From assembly GCA_041672385.1 (NCBI GenBank), contig JBAYZQ010000056.1:1-12317 (forward strand): 12,317 bases of DNA, in the 5' to 3' direction. A program made the translations under genes and the position numbers. Positions 6,699 to 12,317 of this stretch are shown one piece after another. How positions within the stretch are numbered: the first letter of the stretch is position 1; every line of letters starts with the position of its first letter. The DNA is from JBAYZQ01 sp041672385. Lineage in GTDB: Bacteria; Spirochaetota; Spirochaetia; Sphaerochaetales; Sphaerochaetaceae. A model generated the notes under the pieces. It searched no databases and was not told the origin of the DNA. It worked only from the letters and a program-made list of their open reading frames with translations.

Positions 6699-8444
6699 TC
6701 TTTTTCTATAAAGCTTATAGGAATAGAACATTTTAGCAAAACTGACTACTTCCTGTGACGGATGATTGCTTTTTGGTTCAACCATAAAATATTCACAAAA
6801 GCTAGATTCCCTTTCTGGACCTATCATCAAATTGACTTCTTGTTCTAAACGATAACAAAGGCTACCAAGATGTTGAACAAAACCTGATTTAACTGGGCTT
6901 CCTGAAAAAGCCTGATAAAAGAAAGGAATGGTAAAACTATTCATATAACGAGTTCCAAAAGAAGAGAAAGTTTTTAAAAACGAACGCTTTATAAATGGCT
7001 TTTCAAAGAAAAAAGAGGGTATAAAAGCCTCAGAAAGCCCCAAAGAGTCAATACCCAAAACAATATTTTCATTGTAGCAAACCCAAGGAATATTTACCTT
7101 TTCTTTCTCTTTCTTAGTCCTAAGCAATTCTGGAAACTGGTAAACATTTAAACCTTGGTAATCAGAAATTGCCTGAGAAAAGAACCCCCTATAATCAAAA
7201 GGCCCAACTTCCAAGCCATCAATTTCTTTTCCATTCTTGTCATCACCTACACTCTGGCTGGCAATCTTCACACCCCGAGATCCTATAATACCAAACCCAG
7301 TAATTGAAGCCAATTCTTGAATTAATTTACAAATTCCATCAACATCTTTCTTTATTTCATAGTTATTTAAGAGGCCTTTCTTTGAAGCTTCAAAGGCCCA
7401 GCCTAGAATATTTCCAACTGAAACTGGATCCATCCCATATTCAAGACAAAGCTTATAAAAAATATTTACTTTTTTACTATCAAATATTCCTAAGTTCGTT
7501 CCAAGCATTGAGAAAATACAATACCCATTAGGAAGATACTTTTGGGCTTCTATTTCACCTAAATCTCTTTTTACAATGTCGTAGGTATAATAGAAAGCTC
7601 TAGGATCACATCTTAAAGTAAAATTATCCACTGGGATAAAGCCCTTTTCATTTCCTTTCTCAAATAAAAGCAAAGTTCCTTTTTCAGAAAAAGTTTTATA
7701 AGAATTACTATTTTCAATGACATCTATAAACTTATCTCGGGCTTCTTGTTCTTTATCTAAATCAAAAGGAACAGTATTTTTTCCATAGGAAGAAACCAAA
7801 ATAACTTTCAAATTCTTAAACCCAAAAAGACATCCAAGCCCCGCTCTTCCAATAATTGCTTCTCCACATATTACCGAAGCGAAAGGAACTAAATTATCAG
7901 CAGCTTTTCCAGTTACTATCATCCTGTCATCTTCTGATTTCTTTACAAAAGCTTCAACTTCACTACTATTCATCCCAAAAAAGCGTTCAGTAAAATAAAA
8001 TGAAACATCTTTTCTTATTTCCACCATCCCTAATTTTCTGAGTGCTCCAAGAAAAACAATGGCTTTGTAACCAAGATATATTAAATGTTTTCCAAAATCA
8101 CAATTTGACTTTGCAGATACAACTTTTTCAGTAACTGGAGATTGAAATACAACACTAAAATAATTACTTTCAGGTAATTTAGAATTACACAAAGCTCCAG
8201 GAGCAATTACTATTGGATTTTCTCTTGGTCTTTTACTGCTAGCATATTGTGCAAAAAGCCTTAAACCTAAGGCCCTTCCTCCTACATAAGTTTGAATAAT
8301 CTGAGAATCAACAAATTCAACAGAAGAAGTTTCTCTAGCTAAATCAATAACAAGAATTTTTCCTTTTTTTTCAGAAAGGTTTGAGACATCCTTAAAATAA
8401 GAAAACCCTTCCTCGTCTAATTCTTCAAATTTATCAGTTGGCAT
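6651..8444 (-). CDS. Aldehyde ferredoxin oxidoreductase family protein, cluster ligands degenerate
   Basis: This 597-residue cytoplasmic protein is of the AOR family, whose active members use tungsto- or molybdo-bispterin and one 4Fe-4S cluster to oxidise aldehydes with ferredoxin. The fold is recognisable: GKILVIDL (28-35), VGGRALG (54-60), GRAGLGCLFGFKNLKV (199-213, the usual GRGGLG..GSKNLKA), GFIPVDNF (268-275) and LCLEYGMDPVSVG (332-344). However, the usual CxxCPIxC reads CIFSMLGT (309-316), and the late DSLGLC reads DSLGLS (466-471). Three of the four cluster cysteines are thus replaced, and the conserved His-bearing segment after the DPRG motif (here FDYRG, 416-420) has become SDYQGLNVY. 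A 27-residue N-terminal extension precedes the family start; the ATG has AAGGAG 5 bases ahead. It is probably a non-redox or otherwise altered paralogue. Family membership is clear; activity is doubtful. Confidence 0.85.
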   Translation of the reverse strand: MPTDKFEELDEEGFSYFKDVSNLSEKKGKILVIDLARETSSVEFVDSQIIQTYVGGRALGLRLFAQYASSKRPRENPIVIAPGALCNSKLPESNYFSVVFQSPVTEKVVSAKSNCDFGKHLIYLGYKAIVFLGALRKLGMVEIRKDVSFYFTERFFGMNSSEVEAFVKKSEDDRMIVTGKAADNLVPFASVICGEAIIGRAGLGCLFGFKNLKVILVSSYGKNTVPFDLDKEQEARDKFIDVIENSNSYKTFSEKGTLLLFEKGNEKGFIPVDNFTLRCDPRAFYYTYDIVKRDLGEIEAQKYLPNGYCIFSMLGTNLGIFDSKKVNIFYKLCLEYGMDPVSVGNILGWAFEASKKGLLNNYEIKKDVDGICKLIQELASITGFGIIGSRGVKIASQSVGDDKNGKEIDGLEVGPFDYRGFFSQAISDYQGLNVYQFPELLRTKKEKEKVNIPWVCYNENIVLGIDSLGLSEAFIPSFFFEKPFIKRSFLKTFSSFGTRYMNSFTIPFFYQAFSGSPVKSGFVQHLGSLCYRLEQEVNLMIGPERESSFCEYFMVEPKSNHPSQEVVSFAKMFYSYKLYRKRLKFRLFHFKGFYFFS

Positions 8445-8471
8445 AACATCTCCTTGTAATAACTTACATTC

Positions 8472-8500
8472 CTTATAACACTATGTCAATAAAATTTTAA
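8472..8500 (-). promoter_or_regulatory. Candidate extended -10 promoter for the AOR-family gene
   Basis: On the minus strand, TATAAG (8472-8477) is preceded by TG in the extended position (TGTTATAAG, 8472-8480), with TTAAAA about 17 bases further upstream. A perfect TTGACA (8484-8489) lies inside the spacer and could pair with a weaker TAAGTT at 8461-8466, but that start point would fall within the ribosome binding site at 8450-8455. The extended -10 reading gives a leader of about 20 bases and is preferred. Confidence 0.4.
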
Positions 8501-8519
8501 AATTTATAATTTTGCTTCA

Positions 8520-8534
8520 ATTGATAATATCAAT
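8520..8534. promoter_or_regulatory. 15-bp palindrome over the kinase -35 box, candidate operator
   Basis: ATTGATAATATCAAT is a perfect palindrome, with 7-base arms around a central A. Its left arm contains the TTGATA -35 box of the kinase promoter. Its right arm reads TTGATA on the other strand, where TTATAA (8504-8509) lies 18 bases downstream toward the AOR gene. A dimeric regulator could bind here and affect both divergent genes. Such short AT-rich palindromes also arise by chance in DNA of this composition. Confidence 0.35.
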
Positions 8535-8549
8535 ATTTTACGATAGTAT
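8521..8549 (+). promoter_or_regulatory. Promoter of the nucleoside kinase gene, predicted leaderless start
   Basis: TTGATA (8521-8526) and TAGTAT (8544-8549) are separated by 17 bases. The expected transcription start, about 7 bases past the -10 box, coincides with the A of the ATG at 8556. The bases in between (ATAAACCT region) contain no ribosome binding site. The geometry is the same as at the phosphodiesterase gene. Confidence 0.55.
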
Positions 8550-8555
8550 AAACCT

Positions 8556-10226
8556 ATGATAACTGTAACAATAAAAAATACTAAATTTAATGTTCCAAGA
8601 CACTCAAGTATCAACGATATTTTTCAAAAGATAAAACCCGATTGGAAAGAAACTGTAAATTATCAAGACAATCCAATTGTAGGAGCACTTGTGAATAATG
8701 AACTACTTCCTCTAAATTCAGAGGTTGATTTCTCTTGTCCAATAGTTCCAGTTAAACTTTTTTCTTCTTTGGGAAAGAAAATGTACCGACATAGTATTTG
8801 TTTCCTTCTTTGTTGTAGTGCAAGAATTTGTTTTCCACACAGAAATCTAGTTATATGCCATTCTCTGGGCGATGGTTATTATTTTAACTTTGAAGATGAT
8901 ATTGTAGTCACAGAAAAAACCATTGAGACAATCTCAAAAAAGATGATTGAATTGACACAAAAAAAGATATCTATTAAAAAGAATTACATTGCGTATCAAG
9001 AGGCCGTAAATCATTTTAAAGAATTAAATTATAAAGAAACCTCTCTATTATTGTCCTATAGAAATGACCCTTTAATTGAAACTTACCATCTTGGTAGTTA
9101 TTACGATCTTTCCTATGAACCTTTAATTTCTAATACAAGTGTTCTTACCAATTGGGAGTTACGTCTCTATGGAACACAGGGAATGTTACTTAGGTATCCT
9201 AGATCCTTTGATTTTACCAAACTTGAACCTTTTCGTGACAATCCTTTGTTGTTTAGTGTTTTCAAAGAATACAAAAATTGGAATAAAATTTTAGGAGTAC
9301 AGTCTGTTGGACAACTTAACCAAATTTGCTACAAAGGTAATATTCAAGACTATATAAGACTTAGTGAATCTCTTCAGGCCAAAAAAATTGCCCAAATTGC
9401 TGATAAAATTGATTCAAAGGCAGTAAAGGCTGTGTTTATTTCAGGTCCATCTTCTTCAGGAAAAACGACTTTTGCAAAAAAACTATGCATACAATTAAAA
9501 ATTCTTGGCTATGAAGCACAAAAAATATCTTTAGACGATTATTATCTATCCGGTTCAGATATTCCAATTGATGAACATGGAGAGAAAGACTATGAAGCCT
9601 TTGAAGCTTTAGACATTGCTTTATTTCAAGAAAATATTGGTAATTTGATTGGTGGTAAAAGTGTTGACCTTCCTCATTTTAATTTCAAAATCACAAAAAG
9701 GTATTACAAAAACAAACCAATAACTTTAAATTCAAAATCAATTCTAGTAATTGAAGGGATACATGCTCTTAATCCAAATTTGATTCCTATGATAGACAAA
9801 AATAGTATTTACAAAATCTATATATCAGCTTTAACTCAACTTAATTTAGACAACCACAACCGTATCAGTACAACTGATAATAGAATTATTCGTAGAATTG
9901 TCCGTGACCATAGATCTAGGGGGACTGGAGCTTATACAACTTTGACTATGTGGCCTTCAATTCAGCGTGGAGAAAACTTCCATATATTTCCACACCAAAA
10001 TAATGCTGATACAATGTTAAATAGTGCTTTAGATTATGAACTTGGGGTACTTGCTACTTTTGCAATACCTCTACTTAAGACAATTAAACCAAATGAAGGA
10101 GATGCCTACACAACAGCTAGACGACTTTTGTCTGTTTTAGACTGCTTTTATCCCATACCTGAAACCTTAGTCCCCAAAGATTCTTTAATAAGAGAATTCA
10201 TTGGGAACGGAGATTTTGAAGACTAA
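8556..10226 (+). CDS. Nucleoside (uridine) kinase with ThrRS-like N-terminal domains
   Basis: This 556-residue protein joins a threonyl-tRNA-synthetase-like front to a uridine-kinase-type P-loop domain. Residues 1-65 resemble a TGS domain. Residues 77-113 (YRHSICFLL through CHSLGDGYYF) match the second additional domain of ThrRS. The kinase part starts near 275 with Walker A GPSSSGKTT (297-305), then SLDDYY (325-330), DLPHFNF (371-377), VIEGIHALN (398-406) and RIVRDHRSRGTGAYTT (447-462). Proteins of this build are known in spirochaetes, Thermotogales and clostridia and are annotated as uridine kinase or nucleoside kinase; they would phosphorylate nucleosides for pyrimidine salvage, though the specificity of this subgroup is uncertain. 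It is single-copy here, divergent from the AOR gene, and its stop shares 4 bases with the nifU stop on the other strand. There is no Shine-Dalgarno site; the start is probably leaderless. Confidence 0.9.
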   Translation: MITVTIKNTKFNVPRHSSINDIFQKIKPDWKETVNYQDNPIVGALVNNELLPLNSEVDFSCPIVPVKLFSSLGKKMYRHSICFLLCCSARICFPHRNLVICHSLGDGYYFNFEDDIVVTEKTIETISKKMIELTQKKISIKKNYIAYQEAVNHFKELNYKETSLLLSYRNDPLIETYHLGSYYDLSYEPLISNTSVLTNWELRLYGTQGMLLRYPRSFDFTKLEPFRDNPLLFSVFKEYKNWNKILGVQSVGQLNQICYKGNIQDYIRLSESLQAKKIAQIADKIDSKAVKAVFISGPSSSGKTTFAKKLCIQLKILGYEAQKISLDDYYLSGSDIPIDEHGEKDYEAFEALDIALFQENIGNLIGGKSVDLPHFNFKITKRYYKNKPITLNSKSILVIEGIHALNPNLIPMIDKNSIYKIYISALTQLNLDNHNRISTTDNRIIRRIVRDHRSRGTGAYTTLTMWPSIQRGENFHIFPHQNNADTMLNSALDYELGVLATFAIPLLKTIKPNEGDAYTTARRLLSVLDCFYPIPETLVPKDSLIREFIGNGDFED

Positions 10227-10834
10227 ACTTCTTTTCCATAAAGATGCATATAATCATTGAAAAGATCAGCAACTTTATCTTTACATTTTCCACAACCAGT
10301 TCCATAACTAGTCTTTTGTTTAAGTTCTTCTAAATTTTTGACCTCGCCAGTTTTTACGAGCTTTTCTATTTGTTGATCAGTAACATTTTTACATTCACAA
10401 ATTACTTTAGCAACCTGTTTCTTATAAGGATTATCAAGATTATTCTTCTCAAGATAGTCATCAATAGCAGCACGAAGAGCTTTATCTCCAAGTACACTAC
10501 AATGGAACTTGTGAGCAGGAAGGCCACCTAAAGCATCATTAATTACATCTGGGGTAATTTGATAAGCTTCACTCAGTTTCATTCCCTTTACCATCACACT
10601 CATCATAGAAGTACTTGCTATTGCCGATGCACATCCATAAGTAAGCCAACGAATATCTTTAATTTTATCATCTTCAACAATTATTCCAACCCTCATCTGG
10701 TCACCACAAGCTAAAGATCCAACTTCACCAACTCCATTAGGTTCAAAATTTTCACTTTTCTTCCACAAATTCTTTGGTTCAGTAAAGTGTTCTCGTACCG
10801 TTTCCGAATATACCCATTGTGTCATAAAATTCAT
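10223..10834 (-). CDS. nifU: NifU-like Fe-S scaffold protein with BFD-type 2Fe-2S domain
   Basis: This 203-residue scaffold protein is the site where Fe-S clusters are built from sulfur delivered by cysteine desulfurase. The N-terminal IscU domain has its three cluster cysteines, Cys43 (ACGD, with Asp45), Cys68 (YGCASAIASTS) and Cys112 (FHCSVLG). It is followed by a BFD-like 2Fe-2S domain with Cys146 and Cys148 (ICEC) and Cys181 and Cys184 (GCGKC). The C-terminal Nfu domain of Azotobacter-type NifU is absent, so this is the short two-domain form. The start ATG overlaps the nifS stop (ATGA), with GGGAG about 11 bases ahead, indicating coupled translation. A second ATG three codons later fits the family N-terminus but lacks a site at proper distance. 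It converges with the kinase gene, sharing CTAA at the stops. Confidence 0.93.
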   Translation of the reverse strand: MNFMTQWVYSETVREHFTEPKNLWKKSENFEPNGVGEVGSLACGDQMRVGIIVEDDKIKDIRWLTYGCASAIASTSMMSVMVKGMKLSEAYQITPDVINDALGGLPAHKFHCSVLGDKALRAAIDDYLEKNNLDNPYKKQVAKVICECKNVTDQQIEKLVKTGEVKNLEELKQKTSYGTGCGKCKDKVADLFNDYMHLYGKEV

Positions 10835-11985
10835 CTTGTTGAAATCTCCCTTAATTTTTTAATTATCGGTGGCAAAACTTCCAATACATAATCTACATCT
10901 TCCATTGTATTGAAACGGCCAAAACTAAATCGAATTGAACCATGAGCCATTTCCACAGGAAGGCCACAAGCTAATAGTACATAACTTGGTTTTAAGGAAC
11001 CAGTTGCACATGCACTTCCAGTAGAAACTTCTATTTTTTTCATATCAAGCATTAAAAGCATTGATTCTCCCTCAACTCTTTCAAAACTGACATTTAAAGT
11101 ACCAGGAAGACAGTGCTCTTGGCATCCATTTACTACAACTTCATCTATCTTTTCAAGAATACCCTTTCTGAGAGCTTCTCTCATCTTCCAAAGCCTATCT
11201 GTTTCAAATGCAAGTGTTTGATATGCAAGCTTTGCAGCTATACCCATACCATAAATCGCCTGTGTGTTATAAGTTCCAGCTCTGAAACCATTTTCTTGGT
11301 GTCCACCATTTATAAAAGTCATCTTTGGAGCACCTTTTTTGACAAATAAGGCTCCAACACCTTTGGGTCCATAAAATTTATGTCCAGAAAGACTTAAATA
11401 ATCAACATCCCAATCTCTGCAGTCTACTTTAATTTTTCCAATAGCCTGAGTCGCATCAGTATGAAATAATGAACCAACTTCATGAGTCATTGAACTAAAT
11501 TTTTTAATATCTTGGATAGTACCATTTTCATTATTTCCTGCCATAATCGAAACTAGACAAACATCATTAGAAAGCAATTTCTTAAATTCTTCTGTTTTCA
11601 CTCGACCTTCACGGTCAACAGGAATTAAATCAATTTCAAGACCTTCTTTTTTTAGATATTTTACTGTTTCTATTATTGCTGGATGTTCAATAGATGTAGT
11701 TAAAATCCTTTTACCTTTTCCCTGCTTAATTAATTGTGCAGCTATATGGAAAACTGTGTTGTTCGACTCAGTAGCACCACTATTGAAGATTATCTCCTCA
11801 CTATTGCAGTTAAGAAGCTTTGCTACATTATCTCTTGCATCATTTATATACTGAGCTGCTTCTCGCCCTAGTGAATGCATGCTAGAGGGGTTTCCATATA
11901 CATTTTCACTTTCCCTCATAGCTTTTATTACTTCTGCAGCCATTTTTGTGGTTGCATTATTATCCAAATAAATTTCTCTATTCAT
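10831..11985 (-). CDS. nifS: Cysteine desulfurase, NifS/IscS type
   Basis: This pyridoxal-phosphate enzyme converts cysteine to alanine and passes the sulfur as a persulfide to the NifU scaffold encoded next to it. I chose the ATG at 11983-11985, giving 384 residues, because family members begin with the YLDNNATT motif (residues 6-13) a few residues in and AGGA lies 9 bases upstream. A TTG at 12036 in frame would add 17 unconserved residues and overlap the likely promoter. Visible motifs are NSGATESNN (68-76), His101 stacking on the cofactor (IEHPAI), DATQA (177-181), the PLP lysine Lys203 (SGHKFYGPKG), FRAGTYN (234-240) and the catalytic Cys326 in STGSACATGS on a short active-site loop typical of the NifS/IscS class. 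Its stop overlaps the nifU start by 4 bases. All key residues are intact. Confidence 0.96.
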   Translation of the reverse strand: MNREIYLDNNATTKMAAEVIKAMRESENVYGNPSSMHSLGREAAQYINDARDNVAKLLNCNSEEIIFNSGATESNNTVFHIAAQLIKQGKGKRILTTSIEHPAIIETVKYLKKEGLEIDLIPVDREGRVKTEEFKKLLSNDVCLVSIMAGNNENGTIQDIKKFSSMTHEVGSLFHTDATQAIGKIKVDCRDWDVDYLSLSGHKFYGPKGVGALFVKKGAPKMTFINGGHQENGFRAGTYNTQAIYGMGIAAKLAYQTLAFETDRLWKMREALRKGILEKIDEVVVNGCQEHCLPGTLNVSFERVEGESMLLMLDMKKIEVSTGSACATGSLKPSYVLLACGLPVEMAHGSIRFSFGRFNTMEDVDYVLEVLPPIIKKLREISTR

Positions 11986-12007
11986 CTTGTTTTTCCTATT
12001 CGGATAT

Positions 12008-12036
12008 AACTTAACTCTATTTTTTTCAAGGGTCAA
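12008..12036 (-). promoter_or_regulatory. Candidate promoter for nifS-nifU
   Basis: On the minus strand, TTGACC (12031-12036) and TAAGTT (12008-12013) are 17 bases apart. Transcription would begin near 12001, leaving a leader of about 16 bases with the AGGA ribosome binding site. The -10 box is weak, matching only the key T, A and final T. Read-through from the gene ending at 12059 is also possible, since no terminator hairpin is seen between them. Confidence 0.35.
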
Positions 12037-12058
12037 GTTGGATTAAAACATTAGTATT

Positions 12059-12316
12059 TTATTTTTTTATTGTTGAATAACTCTTAAGCTTTTCAAGTTT
12101 AGCATTATCGACTCCTGGAAGAACCTGTAGTGGGGTAATACTAATATTTCCTTCTCTAGTTATTTCAAAATCACTTCTACTTTCACTTTCTTTAAGGCTT
12201 GGATTTCCACCTACAATAACATAATCAGAACATTTTTCATTCAATTTAAAATCTTCTTTTTCATTACCATCTTCAACAGAATTTTCAATTTTTTGAATGG
12301 AATCAAAATATTCAAT
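12059..12316 (-). CDS. C-terminal part of an unrecognised protein, 5' end outside the window
   Basis: The reading frame stays open from the TAA at 12059-12061 to the right window edge (about 85 codons). The TTG at 12242-12244 in this frame has no sign of being a start, so this is the end of a longer gene. The visible part begins with an acidic, polar stretch (about IEYFDSIQKIENSVEDGNEK), continues with DYVIVGGNPSLKE and an ISITPLQVLPGVDNAKLEKL segment, and ends with a basic STIKK. I see no membrane helix or catalytic motif and do not recognise the family. It runs in the same direction as nifS, 73 bases upstream of the nifS ATG, and could be co-transcribed with it. Confidence 0.65.
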   Translation of the reverse strand: MEYFDSIQKIENSVEDGNEKEDFKLNEKCSDYVIVGGNPSLKESESRSDFEITREGNISITPLQVLPGVDNAKLEKLKSYSTIKK

Positions 12317-12317
12317 A

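Noticed and set aside
7304..7531. 75-codon frame on the + strand inside the AOR-like gene
   Set aside because: Antisense shadow with no ribosome binding site or domain.
8461..8489. TTGACA-17-TAAGTT as the main AOR-gene promoter
   Set aside because: The implied start point lies inside the ribosome binding site; the extended -10 TGTTATAAG gives a sensible leader. It is not excluded.
11113..11349. 78-codon frame on the + strand opposite nifS
   Set aside because: It is antisense to conserved NifS sequence and has no recognisable domain; a shadow frame.
12242..12244. TTG at 12242-12244 as the start of a 61-residue small gene
   Set aside because: The frame stays open to the window edge with no start or SD there; it is the tail of a longer gene.
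1..12317. CRISPR array, tRNA, rRNA, riboswitch or tandem repeats
   Set aside because: No regularly spaced repeats, clover-leaf or conserved rRNA sequence seen; gene-free gaps are all under about 115 bases.

Overview
The window is AT-rich bacterial DNA, roughly one third G+C by eye, densely packed with genes on both strands. Sigma-70 type -35/-10 promoters and Shine-Dalgarno sites are visible; the Bacteroidetes-type promoter is not. The gene set (nucleoside kinase with a threonyl-tRNA-synthetase-like front, short NifU with a BFD domain next to NifS, YihY with a winged-helix tail, class I mannose-6-phosphate isomerase, an aldehyde ferredoxin oxidoreductase relative) suits an anaerobic or fermentative bacterium. 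I would guess a Treponema-like spirochaete first and a clostridial Firmicute second. That placement is inference; no rRNA or other marker gene is present.

Layout, left to right. (1) Bases 2-1090 hold an IS30-family transposase whose 5' end lies outside the window. It is followed by a 26-codon micro-ORF with a strong ribosome binding site and by the probable right end of the element. (2) Bases 1199-6047 form a tight leftward five-gene operon in the order alpha/beta hydrolase, YihY-family membrane protein, mannose-6-phosphate isomerase (manA), EamA/DMT transporter and HD-domain protein. Gaps are 4 and 4 bases, then an overlap of 11, then 10 bases. An extended -10 promoter lies upstream of the hydrolase. 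(3) Diverging from it at 6159 is a YfcE-type phosphodiesterase with no Shine-Dalgarno site; its -10 box ends 6 bases before the ATG, so the mRNA is probably leaderless. (4) A leftward AOR-family gene (6651-8444) overlaps the phosphodiesterase tail by 48 bp. It has lost three of the four usual iron-sulfur cluster cysteines. (5) A 556-residue nucleoside kinase (8556-10226) diverges from the AOR gene and also looks leaderless, with the same 6-base spacing. A 15-bp palindrome covers its -35 box. (6) A leftward nifS-nifU pair for Fe-S cluster assembly meets the kinase with stop codons sharing 4 bases. (7) The right edge holds the C-terminal part of an unrecognised protein.

How the parts relate: nifSU would supply Fe-S clusters, and the AOR relative next door is of a family that normally needs one but here seems unable to bind it. 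The five-gene operon has no single obvious pathway: ManA links mannose and fructose metabolism, while the other four are a lipid or ester hydrolase, a membrane protein, a transporter and an HD hydrolase. I see no defence system, CRISPR array, tRNA or rRNA. The points most worth following are the cluster-less AOR paralogue, the two matching leaderless starts, and the micro-ORF coupled to the IS30 transposase.
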